In this document: positions 47,322 to 57,262 of the stretch, in pieces
Layout: each line of letters begins with the position of its first letter
How positions within the stretch are numbered: position 1 is the first letter of the stretch
Assembly (NCBI RefSeq): GCF_001510645.1
Contig: NZ_LMVB01000008.1
Span: 1 to 64,000, forward strand
DNA from: Paenibacillus sp. FJAT-29882
GTDB taxonomy: Bacteria > Bacillota > Bacilli > Bacillales > DSM-1321
Length of the DNA stretch: 64,000 nucleotides
Direction: 5' to 3'
Notes under the pieces: model-generated
What the model was told of the DNA's origin: nothing
Databases searched by the model: none
What the model saw: only the letters and a program-made list of their open reading frames with translations
Program-made: the position numbers and the translations under genes

Positions 47322-47360
47322 AAGGCCTCCCACCAGTTCAGGAAACTGATGAAAGGCCTT
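47322..47360 (-). terminator. Conserved two-stem terminator hairpin, copy H1
   Basis: Outer stem AAGGCCT/AGGCCTT, inner stem CAGTT/AACTG, with the asymmetric internal loop CAC / ATGAA on the plus strand. It is downstream of the ABC transporter genes. Copies with the same inner architecture are at 51719, 56951 and 61992. Confidence 0.75.
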
Positions 47361-47486
47361 CTCTGATAAGTTGGTTTTTATGCATTTATATTCAACTACC
47401 TAAAAACCCCTTTATTGAAATGAAGGGATTTTATCTAGGTTATCCAATTTTATTAAGATTATAGAGATTCGAATGCCAATGAAAAA

Positions 47487-48254
47487 CTAGAATCCATTTT
47501 CCACTAACCATTTCATAATGCTTTCTTCTCTTTCCTTAATATCGTCATGCCGCGCATCGTATTTACGCATTTTCTTCTGTGCAACAAGATTTCCATCTAC
47601 CATATACAATACTCTTTCAGTTTTTGCTGCCACCTTTACATCATGCGTAACGAGCATTACGGTCGTCCCTTTTTGATTAACCTCTGCAAGAATTGACATA
47701 ATCTCTTCTGTCGATTTGGAATCTAATGCCCCGGTCGGTTCATCTCCAAAAATGATATCCGGATTATTGATCAATGCTCTGCAGATGCCGACTCTCTGTA
47801 GCTGTCCACCAGAACCTTGAGTAACATTATTATCTGCAAGCTTCTCAATTCCTGTCAATTCCAATAGTTTTTTTGCTTTTTCATATACCGCATTTTTATC
47901 CGCATCTTTTGATACAAGAGCAGGAAACATAACATTGTCAATCAGTGACAGATTTTTTAATAGATTAATATCCTGAAAGATAAATCCCATTGTTTCCAGT
48001 CGAATCTTCGCCAATTCTTCTTCTTTTAGTCTGCCGATTTCACGACCTTTAAATTTCATACTGCCAGAAGTAATTCTATCCATACCGCTTACATTATATA
48101 GAAGCGTTGTCTTCCCACTTCCGGATGGCCCCATGACCGATACGAATTCACCTTCCTCTATCTCCAAGTTTACATCCTTTAAGATATGAAGCTCATTTTC
48201 TTTTCCTAAATCTACTTTTTTGTTTATACTTCTCGCTTCTAATATTTTTCTCAT
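47487..48254 (-). CDS. ABC transporter ATP-binding protein (MacB/LolD-like)
   Basis: A 255-residue ABC ATPase: Walker A GPSGSGKTTLLYN, Q-loop FIFQDINLLKNLS, ABC signature GSGGQLQRVGICRAL, Walker B IIFGDEPTGALD and the H-loop VTHD. This subclass pairs with FtsX-like permeases and drives mechanotransmission rather than import. The C-terminal 25 residues are an extra charged extension. It follows the permease gene with a 167-base gap; no two-component system is adjacent, unlike bce-type antibiotic resistance modules. Confidence 0.92.
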   Translation of the reverse strand: MRKILEARSINKKVDLGKENELHILKDVNLEIEEGEFVSVMGPSGSGKTTLLYNVSGMDRITSGSMKFKGREIGRLKEEELAKIRLETMGFIFQDINLLKNLSLIDNVMFPALVSKDADKNAVYEKAKKLLELTGIEKLADNNVTQGSGGQLQRVGICRALINNPDIIFGDEPTGALDSKSTEEIMSILAEVNQKGTTVMLVTHDVKVAAKTERVLYMVDGNLVAQKKMRKYDARHDDIKEREESIMKWLVENGF

Positions 48255-48421
48255 ATATATTCCTCCTGTGTGAAATATTTGAAAAAAAGTCTATACCGCA
48301 GAGGTACCCCGGAATGCCTTATTTTTCAGGAATCTGCATTCTTATTTGCATCGGTGCCTTCACGCAGTAGGCTTCTTCCATCTTCGGAGATACGCCTCAA
48401 CTCCGACCTTTTTCATCCGTT

Positions 48422-50776
48422 CTAACTTCTTAAAACTACAGATAAATCATCTTCTGCTGTTACCTTACAGCACACAGAAATAGTAAATCCAACGACTACA
48501 ATCAGTGCTAACGGACATAGCAGCCAAGTCTGCCATGCAACATTAACTAATTGAATTTTTGCGGCTCCCATAGAGGACATTGCCATACTTACAAGAAATC
48601 CCCCTAGAAAATTCGCAGCCAGCACTCCAACTATGATTCCTAATATGAGTACCATCATAGTTCCTGCCATATATTGATGTTTAATATTTTTAGAAGTTAA
48701 TCCCATACTTCGCATAATTGCAATCTGAGACATATCCTTTGATAATAACATTCGAAGAAATAATGCAGTTATCAATACAGCAATAATTACTGCTATTGCC
48801 ATCCCGCCTATAACAATCAGGCTCATCTGATCAATGATGTTTCCAAGCGTCTGCCCAGTATATTCTTTGATATCATTTACCTGCGCAGAATCATAGGTAT
48901 TCTGATAATAGTCCATTTTCTCACGAACATCGACGCCTGAAGCCACGTCCATGCTCACAATATACCAAAGAACAGCCTCTTCATTTACCCCAAGACTCGT
49001 ATGCGCCTTTGCTGTTTTTCCCCCATTTGTAATATCTTGATAAACACCAGTTACTTCCAAGGTATTTTCTATCCCGGCAACCTTTACTACTACTTCATCT
49101 CCAACTTTCTTGTTTAACCCGTCTTTTGACGCATTTGCAAAGGAAAGTGAGATTTCCGCTTCACCCTGAGGTGCTCTGCCTTCCAGATATTTTAATGGAA
49201 ATACTGAAAAATCTCCGGTTTCAATATTCATATAGTCCCAAGAACCTTCCGCATTTTTGACCTGATAGGAACTTGTGATGTAGGCCGCATACTTTTCAAT
49301 ATCCGAATCATTCTGCAGTTCTTCCTGTAGCTTTTTAAAATCTTCTGTAATCGTATCTGTCCTTCGAAGATCGATTCTCATGTCAGATTTCCCAATTCCC
49401 ATGTATGTGGAAAATTCCGGTGAATTCATGGTGTTATAAATATTTAAGGGGAGTATGACAATGAACGTACATACGATAAAAATAACAAACAGCAGCCTGT
49501 ATAACTTGAATCGTTTCCATACATCCCTCAGCCCCATGTAAATATTGGTGCTGAAGAATTTGTTCTTTAGCAGTGGGAAACTGTATTTTCGGTTTTTTCC
49601 GCGCTCCATAGAATCTTTCCGTAAAGCTTCCACCGCAGAAATCTTATCGATTCTTTTCAGTACTTGCTGGCAGTACATCACAATCATGAAATATACAAGT
49701 AATGGAGCTATAAGCGATAGTACATATTTTAAGCTACCTGATAAATCGGAAGATATGTAAAGTCTCATATTACCGTTTAACAGATTTACCGCTGCAAAGG
49801 ACATAAGATAACCGATAATACCGGCTGCTGCTGAGATGACTCTATATTTGTTAAGATAGACCTTTTTTATATCTTTTTTGGATATCCCCATTGCTTTCAT
49901 AACACCGATTTCTCTAATATCTTCATCAATCGTTGCCAGAAATGTAAGTCTGATACAGAGCGAAGCAATCACAATAAGCAGAATACTAATAAATATAATG
50001 ACAATCGCAACTGCCATATCTGACATAGCATTAAACATCGTAAATATCTTTCCTTCGATTATAGGTCCGTTTGCCGGAAGACCGGCTTCGATATAGGCAG
50101 TCTGAACCGCAGCAGAATCCCCGTTTTCATTCAGCTTGAACTCGATCAGATATTCCAGTTCCAAAGCCTCAATTTCAAGCATTTCATCATAGTCATTCTG
50201 ATTTATCACAAACCGTTTCGAAGAAGTAAGGGAAGAGTTCATCTCAAAATCTCTTGCATAATCTGAAATGACAAACTCTTTCTCATACCCGCCGCTTTTC
50301 ACCGTAATCGTATCACCTATTTTTAAGTCATGTTGTTCCATGAAATAGATGGGAACGGCAACGAAACCTTCATTTACATCCAGCTTTTCATTATCCAGAT
50401 CCAATATAAAATCAAATTTCTTATTCTGTACAACAAACGAAATATCCTGTATAGTTCCAGCCATCGTTTGATTTTGGCCAAAATGAATATTGCTTCCATC
50501 AATATTCTGAAGAACCATCGTCTCTTGCGTCGCTATATGGTCACGGTATCGTTCTGTGAATTGGTCGATTTCTGCCTGGTTATATTCTCCGGCATGCATT
50601 ACCGTAATGTCAGCTGGAACTGCACTCTCCTGAAGATCTGATATCGACTGAATCAGATTGGCGATGTTATTAATGGCACTGGCTGCCAAAATAACGGCCA
50701 TCGTGATAAATACATATACTGTCATCGTTACAATTTTGTTTCTGAGGAAATCATTCTTGATTATTTTCAAAAACAT
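48422..50776 (-). CDS. ABC transporter permease, FtsX/MacB type, 784 aa
   Basis: A large permease with one N-terminal helix (about 18-40), a MacB-like extracytoplasmic domain, three helices, a linker with the DiREIGVMKAMGISKKDI coupling motif, a second N-terminal-type helix, a second extracytoplasmic domain, and three terminal helices with QIAIMRSMGLTSKNI. It is a duplicated FtsX arrangement (eight helices). With the following ATPase it probably exports or extracts lipoproteins, peptides or antibiotics; the substrate is unknown. The operon runs permease then ATPase. Confidence 0.9.
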   Translation of the reverse strand: MFLKIIKNDFLRNKIVTMTVYVFITMAVILAASAINNIANLIQSISDLQESAVPADITVMHAGEYNQAEIDQFTERYRDHIATQETMVLQNIDGSNIHFGQNQTMAGTIQDISFVVQNKKFDFILDLDNEKLDVNEGFVAVPIYFMEQHDLKIGDTITVKSGGYEKEFVISDYARDFEMNSSLTSSKRFVINQNDYDEMLEIEALELEYLIEFKLNENGDSAAVQTAYIEAGLPANGPIIEGKIFTMFNAMSDMAVAIVIIFISILLIVIASLCIRLTFLATIDEDIREIGVMKAMGISKKDIKKVYLNKYRVISAAAGIIGYLMSFAAVNLLNGNMRLYISSDLSGSLKYVLSLIAPLLVYFMIVMYCQQVLKRIDKISAVEALRKDSMERGKNRKYSFPLLKNKFFSTNIYMGLRDVWKRFKLYRLLFVIFIVCTFIVILPLNIYNTMNSPEFSTYMGIGKSDMRIDLRRTDTITEDFKKLQEELQNDSDIEKYAAYITSSYQVKNAEGSWDYMNIETGDFSVFPLKYLEGRAPQGEAEISLSFANASKDGLNKKVGDEVVVKVAGIENTLEVTGVYQDITNGGKTAKAHTSLGVNEEAVLWYIVSMDVASGVDVREKMDYYQNTYDSAQVNDIKEYTGQTLGNIIDQMSLIVIGGMAIAVIIAVLITALFLRMLLSKDMSQIAIMRSMGLTSKNIKHQYMAGTMMVLILGIIVGVLAANFLGGFLVSMAMSSMGAAKIQLVNVAWQTWLLCPLALIVVVGFTISVCCKVTAEDDLSVVLRS

Positions 50777-51075
50777 TATTATTTCTCCTTCCTACATCGA
50801 TAAAATTTTTCTAATTTATCTTGTCTCTAACAAATTTGGTCATTTCTTCTGAGGAAGATTTTCCATTAACTTTTTAAATTAATAATGTTCTTACATGCTG
50901 GATTCTTAGTAGACTTGACCTGAATGATTATTGAACTTACTAAAGTAATCATACGAAATGGTATTTATTAGGCAAACCTGCTTAAGTCTAATTATTTACT
51001 AAGCCCTCAGCCCTATTTTAGTAAGTTGATTATCGGAGGTTATTATAAAAAAATAATCGGAATGTAAGGAAGGAA

Positions 51076-51189
51076 GTGGAAGAGGTAATAATCGTTTCAA
51101 CTGCAACGGACAATCACGAAGAGTTTATTGATGAACTAATGGGCACACAGGGTCAAGAATGGGTATTTATTGATAAGCAATGGATCTAG
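51076..51189 (+). CDS. Doubtful 37-residue ORF
   Basis: Starting from a GTG, VEEVIIVSTATDNHEEFIDE then LMGTQGQEWVFIDKQWI is open to 51189. The GTG directly abuts AAGGAAGG, so spacing is poor. It may be the remnant of a larger gene; no family recognised. The gap 50777-51300 holds nothing else I can name. Confidence 0.2.
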   Translation: MEEVIIVSTATDNHEEFIDELMGTQGQEWVFIDKQWI

Positions 51190-51304
51190 TAATCTATATC
51201 TTTTTTATCAGTCGTTCTAGATCGAATTTGGATGATTTCATTTTTAATAAAGGCTGTTTTCGCATACTTTGTTGCTTTTCAATTATATTTACACTAACAA
51301 CCTG

Positions 51305-51433
51305 GGTTGATTTCCGTTGCAGGTACTCGCTTTGCGCGGGCGGTCTCAGAAGCCTCCTCAGTGCTTTGCACTTGCGGGGTCTCCCTCAACACGCTTGTCC
51401 CGCAGGAGTCTCGTACCTTCCACTACATTCAAC
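51305..51433. repeat. GC-rich ~130-bp Bacillaceae interspersed repeat
   Basis: From GGTTGATTTCCGTTGCAGG to CCTTCCACTACATTCAAC, an imperfect palindrome rich in CGGG/CCCG, far above the local GC level. I recognise the pattern (GTTGATTTCCGTTCCAG...CCACTCCAATCAAC) as a repeat found in many Bacillus genomes. The ORFs over it are not real. Confidence 0.6.
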
Positions 51434-51718
51434 ATCTACTCGAATTTATTTTGCTAATAACAACAATCTTTACGAAAAGAGCCTTAATAAAAGATCCATT
51501 CGCAAAAATTACTTATCATTGGAGACGTATTACTTTTTACTACACAATTTCTATATAGTTTAATAACCTCTTCACTTACCACAACCCTTCCTCTGGATTT
51601 TTTCGTATTGGGTGTGACGAACTGATTTTGGTGATAATTAGAATTCAATCTTTCTTTCATTTATCATATTTATTCAAGCAATTTTATTGAATAAATCACC
51701 AACATGTCTAAACAAAAA

Positions 51719-51755
51719 AGGTCCTTCACCAGTTCAGTGAACTGATGAAGGACCT
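51719..51755 (-). terminator. Conserved two-stem terminator hairpin, copy H2
   Basis: Outer stem AAGGTCC/GGACCTT, inner stem CAGTT/AACTG, same internal loop as H1, followed on the minus strand by TTTTTT. It lies 65 bases after the amidase stop codon. Confidence 0.88.
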
Positions 51756-51820
51756 TCTCTTTTTCATTATTATTCTTGTCTAATTCTTGTTTCTTCCGCT
51801 AGAAAATTTAGTTTCAACTT

Positions 51821-54001
51821 TTACTTTGAAGGCTTAAATTTATCATCTAGACATCGAGCCATAAAAGCAGCAAAATGTTGACGTGTTAGATTAATCGTTG
51901 GTTTAAACGTTCCATCTTTGTAACCAGCAGTAATATTATTTGCTGCCAGTATGGATATAGAATTATATGCCCAGTATCCTTTTGGGACATCCTTGAAATC
52001 CGTTGGATAAGTTCCTTTTAAGTCATAAGCCAACACTAGGACCTTAGCCATTTGTGATCGGGTTAACGTTCCGTTAGGATCAAAATATTTTTGACCTTGG
52101 GCATTTATTTTTCCATTGATAATACCTAATTCAACAGCCTTCGCAATCTCTTCATATCCATAATCATCAGGCTTCACATCAATAAATCCCGGATTAAGAA
52201 CACTAGAATAATCCGTAATTCCTTTTTCTCTTAAAATGATCTCTATAGCTTGCAAACGGGTAATTGGTTCATTTGGTTTAAATGTTCCATCTTTGTATCC
52301 TTTAATAATTCCTTTATCAGTCAAATACTCAATCTCATCTACAAAGGAAGTTACATCTTTAAATGTAGTTTTACCATCGAAATCGACTTGGAAATTAGGT
52401 GTTGTTTTTGGTATAGTTCTAGCATCGGTTGTTTGTTCAAAAGAATAGGCTAAATCGAATAGAGATTGTTCACTATATGCCAAACCTAAGAAAGAAATCC
52501 CAACAGGTACCTCTTCTTTCGTAGCTCCGGCAGGCACGGTAATTTCAGGGAATCCAGTGGCCGTTGCTACATAACCCGCAGCATACGTGTCATATGCTTC
52601 ACATACATATGTAGGATCTTCCTTATCAAATCTCGGTGAAGCTGGACATGACAACGTTGGAAAAACAATGGCATCCAAATCATTTTCTTCCATCATTGTT
52701 TCGATTTCATGACGTACTTCAGACATTTCTTTCGTTACGATATTGTTGTATTCTGGTGTGTCCTTAAACTCTGCTTGTACCATAGAGTTTTTTAGACCTT
52801 CCAGACGCGCTGGATTTACTGGAGTCGATGAATTCAAGACTTCTGGAGATTCACTGATTTTAATAATTTCTTCTAGAGTTTTCGGCTGACCCTCTGGAAG
52901 TTGACTTAGATATTCTTCTAATTGAACTTTAAAATCCGCGTCATTAACAGGGCCAATAATAGGTGTCCAAAGATATTTCGTCTTTTCTGAGAAAGAAACT
53001 GGAATAAGCTCTGTACCTATTTTCTCCATCTTTTCTAGTGCCTTTTTGGTAATAGAGTCTACCTCTGCGTTATCTCCAAAAAAGTCACTAGCTACTCCGA
53101 TTCGAGCATTTTTTAAAGCCTTGCTATCTAATAATTTACTATAGTCTTTTACAATGTGATCCTTTGCAAGCAAAGTTTTGTCATCTTTCTCATCAACACC
53201 AGCCATAAAACTTAATGCAATGGCTGCATCTTCCACAGACTTCGCTAATGGTCCAGTAGTATCAAAATTTAACGAGGATGGAACTACCCCGCTACGACTT
53301 GTTAAACCAAGTGTTGGTCTAATACCAACTAGTCCTGTAACATTAGCTGGTCCTCTGACTGATCCAGATGTATCTGTCCCTAGTCCAAATACGGCAAAAT
53401 TGGCTGCAACTGCCGCTGCAGATCCGCTGCTTGATCCAGAAGCATCTCGGTTTAGATTATACGGATTTAGAGTTAAGCCACCTAATGAGCTGTATCCTAA
53501 CCTGCCATATGATGCTGCGAACTCTGATAAATTTGTTTTTGCAATGATAATTGCCCCTGCATCCTTAAGTTTTTGAATCGTAAAAGCGTCTTCTGTAGGA
53601 TAAGCATCCTTTAATGCTACTGAGCCTGCTGTCGTAGGCATTCCTATTACATCAAAATTATCTTTAACAACGATTGGGATACCATGAAGAATACTTCTTG
53701 AGCCTTCACTTTGTCTTTCTGCATCCAATTGCTTTGCAATCTCTAAAGCTTGATCATTAATGGTAATGATTGAATTAATCGTTGGACCTTGCTTGTCATA
53801 TTTTTCTATACGCTCTAGATAATATTTAACCAATTGCTCAGAGGTAATCTGATTGTTATTTAATGCTTCAGAAATTTCACCAATACTCTTTTCGAATGGG
53901 TCGAATTTGGTTTCTTCTGCAGAAACACTTACCAAAGGAAGCATGGTTATTACTAAAATAAAAGCTATCAAAGTTTTAAACTTGTATATCGTCTTAAACA
54001 T
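51821..54001 (-). CDS. Secreted amidase with three SLH repeats
   Basis: A 726-residue exported enzyme: signal peptide (about 1-28, ending VSAEE), an amidase-signature domain with Lys in GIPIVVKDNFD and the Ser-rich GSSSGSAAAVAANFAVFGLG and GTDTSGSVRGPA that supply the Ser-Ser-Lys triad, then three S-layer homology repeats (about 560-720; TRLQAIEI, TRSQMAKVL, TRQHFAAFM). The enzyme is therefore held on secondary wall polymers at the cell surface. Amidase-signature enzymes hydrolyse amides; the natural substrate here is unknown. Monocistronic with a conserved terminator. Confidence 0.93.
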   Translation of the reverse strand: MFKTIYKFKTLIAFILVITMLPLVSVSAEETKFDPFEKSIGEISEALNNNQITSEQLVKYYLERIEKYDKQGPTINSIITINDQALEIAKQLDAERQSEGSRSILHGIPIVVKDNFDVIGMPTTAGSVALKDAYPTEDAFTIQKLKDAGAIIIAKTNLSEFAASYGRLGYSSLGGLTLNPYNLNRDASGSSSGSAAAVAANFAVFGLGTDTSGSVRGPANVTGLVGIRPTLGLTSRSGVVPSSLNFDTTGPLAKSVEDAAIALSFMAGVDEKDDKTLLAKDHIVKDYSKLLDSKALKNARIGVASDFFGDNAEVDSITKKALEKMEKIGTELIPVSFSEKTKYLWTPIIGPVNDADFKVQLEEYLSQLPEGQPKTLEEIIKISESPEVLNSSTPVNPARLEGLKNSMVQAEFKDTPEYNNIVTKEMSEVRHEIETMMEENDLDAIVFPTLSCPASPRFDKEDPTYVCEAYDTYAAGYVATATGFPEITVPAGATKEEVPVGISFLGLAYSEQSLFDLAYSFEQTTDARTIPKTTPNFQVDFDGKTTFKDVTSFVDEIEYLTDKGIIKGYKDGTFKPNEPITRLQAIEIILREKGITDYSSVLNPGFIDVKPDDYGYEEIAKAVELGIINGKINAQGQKYFDPNGTLTRSQMAKVLVLAYDLKGTYPTDFKDVPKGYWAYNSISILAANNITAGYKDGTFKPTINLTRQHFAAFMARCLDDKFKPSK

Positions 54002-54167
54002 GGTGTTTCCCCCCTAATATAATTCCTAATTAATAATTAAACTCTTCTATCTCTCTATTTTTTTAAGACATTTTAAATAGACTAAAAACACGATATAAAT
54101 TTGGTCAAAGATTATATTAGATAATCTAACAATCTTTTCAGCCATTTTGCTGATAGAAATCATAATA

Positions 54168-56237
54168 TTACAGTTTAAATTGCTGAATAACTTCCTCTAA
54201 TTCTAATGACATTCTTGCTAACTCTTGAGATGCTAATGAAACCTCTTCCATTGAGGCACTCATCTGTTCTGAGGATGCAGCAACATTTTGTGAATGTTCG
54301 TTTACCTCTAAACTCGTTTTTGAAACTTCCTCTATATGGGTTACAACTTCTGCTATATGTTTTTTCATGTTATCCATCGCTAGGCTAACCTCAGATATTT
54401 TTGTTGTAGCAGCTAGAACTGAATCCTTAATTTCTCCAAAGGCTTTTCCACTTTCATTAACAAGTTTCATTCCTTCTTTAGCAGAGGTTGCCCCCTGATT
54501 TACGAAACTCATTGAATCCTCAATGCCATCTTTAATATCATTAATAATCTCATTAATCTGCAATGCTGAATGGCTGGATTGCTCGGCAAGTTTCCTTACT
54601 TCATCTGCCACTACCGCAAATCCCTTCCCATGTTCACCAGCTCTTGCAGCTTCAATTGCCGCATTCAAAGCTAATAAGTTCGTTTGCTCTGAAATGGACT
54701 GTATGATCAAACTTATCTGGCCAATTTCGTTCGATTTCTCATTTAATACACTAATTTTTTCAGCAGAAGAGGTTACATTTTTATCTATTTCACCCATTTG
54801 CTTTACGGTATGGTTAACAACATCACTACCTTGTTTAGCGGATTCAGCTGAATAATGGATGGAATTGCTAACATTTTTCATACTTACTGTAACATCATCA
54901 ACGTGCTTAAATACTTCATTGATAATACCTACTGCATTCTTCATTGCAGCGTTCTGTTCATCTGTTCCGGTGGCAACACTTTGAATTGACTCAGTTATTT
55001 GATTGGAGGCTTTTTGATTCTCAATGGAAGAAGCAGCTAGTTCCTCAGATGTAGCTGATAATGCTTGAGATTCAAACCAAATCTTTTTAATTGTTTCTTT
55101 TAAACTACTAGACATAATATTGTAATTCTTCCCCATATCTCCAATTTCATCATTTGACTTAATCGTGACTAATTGAGTCAAATCACCTTTAGACATAGCT
55201 AGGGATAAATCACTAATACTTTTGATACTTCGTGTTATCCTCAAACTAACAAAAATGGAAACTAATAAAGATACAACAGCGAAAATCCCGCCTATAATGA
55301 AAATCGCCGAGCGTATAGAATCTGCAGTAGTTAAAAGTTCGCTCTTCTCAATAACAGCGATATACTTCCAGCCTTCATTTTTTGAAGAGATTGTGTTTAA
55401 TACATAATCTTTTCCGTCAATTTTTGTTTCAAACGAGCCATCTTTACTTAAATCCTTTAATTCGGGAACATTTAGCTTAGAAATTGGCTGAAAGTTCAAA
55501 TCAGCATTCTTTGGATGTGCAAGGATTGTTCCATCTCCTTGCGCTAGAATTACATAGCCATTTTCCCCTATACTGATTTCCTTAATAATACTCGTTAAAC
55601 CTTCTAAACTAACATCTAGACCTAACACACCGACTTGTTTTCCGCCTTTTTCAATCGCAACTACATTACTTACAATAATTCCCTCTACCCCAGTTGCGGC
55701 GTAGGCACCTGTTAATTTTACTTTCCCTGGTTCTTCTATACCCGTAGTATACCAAGGACGTTCTCTGGGATCGAAACCAGCTGGCACAGGACCCTCAGGA
55801 TATTGAACATACCCTCCATCCGATGTCCCCATATAAGCATAAGCTGCATTAGGATGGCTCTTACCAAATTGAGAAAGCATATCAAATATTGCTTTTTCTT
55901 TCTCCCCATTTGCTGAAGGGGTCATATCAATTGAGCCTTCTCCTGTTATATCTTTATAGGAGGTAATGCTTGAATCAGCATTTAAAACGGCAGGGTTGGT
56001 AGCTAATAAATTGACATTTTCCCTAATAGATTCAAAGTACAAGGAAATTCCATTGTCTACCTGTTTAATTTCTCTTTCACTAGAATTGATATAATCCTTC
56101 TCGGTTTTTTCACTAACTGTTTTATTAACTAAAAAGCCAATAAAGATGATTGGTACTAATGATAGTAATAAAGAATTAATTAAAAACTTTGCCTGAAATG
56201 AAAATCTTTTATTTCCCATTTTACCAAACCTTTCCAT
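54168..56237 (-). CDS. Methyl-accepting chemotaxis protein with dCACHE-type sensor
   Basis: A 689-residue chemoreceptor: N-terminal helix (about 17-38), an extracytoplasmic double-CACHE domain (about 40-300, with [18 protein letters not shown] and [10 protein letters not shown]), a second helix, HAMP, and a cytoplasmic signalling domain with the hairpin [20 protein letters not shown] and [17 protein letters not shown]. It senses small ligands and controls CheA. The mRNA leader carries a c-di-GMP-I riboswitch and terminator, linking its level to the motility/biofilm second messenger. A closer start at the ATG of MGNKRF (residue 7) is possible. Confidence 0.93.
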   Translation of the reverse strand: MERFGKMGNKRFSFQAKFLINSLLLSLVPIIFIGFLVNKTVSEKTEKDYINSSEREIKQVDNGISLYFESIRENVNLLATNPAVLNADSSITSYKDITGEGSIDMTPSANGEKEKAIFDMLSQFGKSHPNAAYAYMGTSDGGYVQYPEGPVPAGFDPRERPWYTTGIEEPGKVKLTGAYAATGVEGIIVSNVVAIEKGGKQVGVLGLDVSLEGLTSIIKEISIGENGYVILAQGDGTILAHPKNADLNFQPISKLNVPELKDLSKDGSFETKIDGKDYVLNTISSKNEGWKYIAVIEKSELLTTADSIRSAIFIIGGIFAVVSLLVSIFVSLRITRSIKSISDLSLAMSKGDLTQLVTIKSNDEIGDMGKNYNIMSSSLKETIKKIWFESQALSATSEELAASSIENQKASNQITESIQSVATGTDEQNAAMKNAVGIINEVFKHVDDVTVSMKNVSNSIHYSAESAKQGSDVVNHTVKQMGEIDKNVTSSAEKISVLNEKSNEIGQISLIIQSISEQTNLLALNAAIEAARAGEHGKGFAVVADEVRKLAEQSSHSALQINEIINDIKDGIEDSMSFVNQGATSAKEGMKLVNESGKAFGEIKDSVLAATTKISEVSLAMDNMKKHIAEVVTHIEEVSKTSLEVNEHSQNVAASSEQMSASMEEVSLASQELARMSLELEEVIQQFKL

Positions 56238-56426
56238 TTTTTGTTTTAAGCAAGCATAAGATGCTTACTGTTACCTAGCTATTAAATCGTTAACTTCAAT
56301 AATCTCTCATCCCTTATTAAATATTTTTTTAGCAAAGTTATTATCCTACATTCACAATTCACTAAAAAATAATCCAGGTTTGTTGATGATTCACAAATTC
56401 TCGCTTCTGGAAACTAGTATTGCAAA

Positions 56427-56460
56427 AAAAAAAGACTACTCTATGTACCATAGAATAGCC
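56427..56460 (-). terminator. Terminator between c-di-GMP riboswitch and MCP gene
   Basis: GGCTATTCTATG and CATAGAGTAGTC form a hairpin on the minus strand directly followed by ten T residues. It probably serves as the riboswitch expression platform. Confidence 0.88.
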
Positions 56461-56492
56461 AAAGGATATTAATAAACATTAATCCACAAATT

Positions 56493-56596
56493 TGGTAACC
56501 AGGCGATCATAGTTTAAATTACGGGACTTTCGACCACTACCTAAACCTTAGACCCTAGGCTTTGCGTCCTATTCTTTCGAAATAGTTTGCCTTTAT
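56493..56596 (-). promoter_or_regulatory. Cyclic di-GMP-I (GEMM) riboswitch
   Basis: The minus strand carries the class core: GGCAAAC, TTCGAAAGAATAGGACGCAA then AGCC, CTAAGGTTTAGGTAGT, and the 3' element CTGGTTACC. The GNRA-type tetraloop (CGAAAG) and its receptor region are present. It precedes the MCP gene, so chemoreceptor synthesis should respond to c-di-GMP. Confidence 0.92.
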
Positions 56597-56780
56597 ATTC
56601 CATAAATACCAATCTAAAATCACATTATATTATATTCTCACATAATTCTACAAACTTCAACAATTTTCGCAAAATAAACCAATACTTTTTATTAACAAGT
56701 ATTGTTCTTTGAAGAAACTAAGATTGCTTTAAATTTTATTCAGGTTACTGCAAACATACAAAACGCATATGACGCTCTAA

Positions 56781-56867
56781 CGCCACCATTTACTATGTAA
56801 GCTAAATCGTGTACAACGCTACACTCACCTAATCACAATGGTGGCGGTGCGAAGCCAGAATTCGCAC
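56781..56867. other. Structured, GC-richer intergenic segment
   Basis: CGCCACCATT (56781-56790) and AATGGTGGCG (56837-56846) are perfect inverted arms, and GTGCGAA/TTCGCAC (56847-56853 and 56861-56867) form a second hairpin immediately after. The segment is richer in GC than its AT-rich surroundings and not coding. It may be a small RNA or the relic of an element. Confidence 0.4.
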
Positions 56868-56950
56868 TATTTCTCAATAATATAGGTATACTTGATAAGA
56901 AGATTGGCTATATTATGAGATTGCGAAGACCCGCCCCATGTCCCCATACA

Positions 56951-56993
56951 AAAAAGCTTTCCACCAGTTCAAGTAACTGATGAAAAGCTTTTT
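56951..56993 (-). terminator. Conserved two-stem terminator hairpin, copy H3
   Basis: Outer stem AAAAAGCTTT/AAAGCTTTTT, inner stem CAGTT/AACTG, same internal loop as H1 and H2; T-runs occur on both sides. It is downstream of the STAND NTPase gene and of the duplicated gene tail at 57035. Confidence 0.88.
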
Positions 56994-57034
56994 TAATTTG
57001 ATAAACCTCTTATACTAGGCTCATGATGTTTATT

Positions 57035-57111
57035 ACATCATGCCGCCCGTGAGATGAGAGTGTGTAATATCTTTAATGCCATGTACCAAAAGTGCGGTAT
57101 ATCAAGGTTTT
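57035..57111. repeat. Flanking direct repeat, copy A
   Basis: 77 bases, 63 of them identical by my count to 62111-62187 without gaps. Minus-strand translation ends KDITHSHLTGGMM-stop; the other copy ends KDITHSRLTGGMM-stop. Each copy is followed by a hairpin of the same family, so a gene tail plus terminator seems duplicated on either side of the STAND gene. Confidence 0.75.
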
Positions 57112-57262
57112 AGCAAATTAGAATTGTAACATCTTTAACGGGAATTTACCGTTTTTCGTATGATTGCGTTAGCAATTTTATTAGTAAATTGATCAATTTT
57201 ATTAAATTAGAAATAGTTAATATTCTTAGAGCTATAATCGCTTCTCACATAATATTAGCTAA

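Noticed and set aside
51180..51563. Frames of 83-127 codons across 51.2-51.6 kb
   Set aside because: They run through the GC-rich interspersed repeat; the composition explains the openness.
57035..57111. GroEL C terminus as the source of the duplicated GGMM tail
   Set aside because: Only the last four residues resemble GroEL; the preceding KDITHS-x-LT does not match, so the parent protein stays unidentified.
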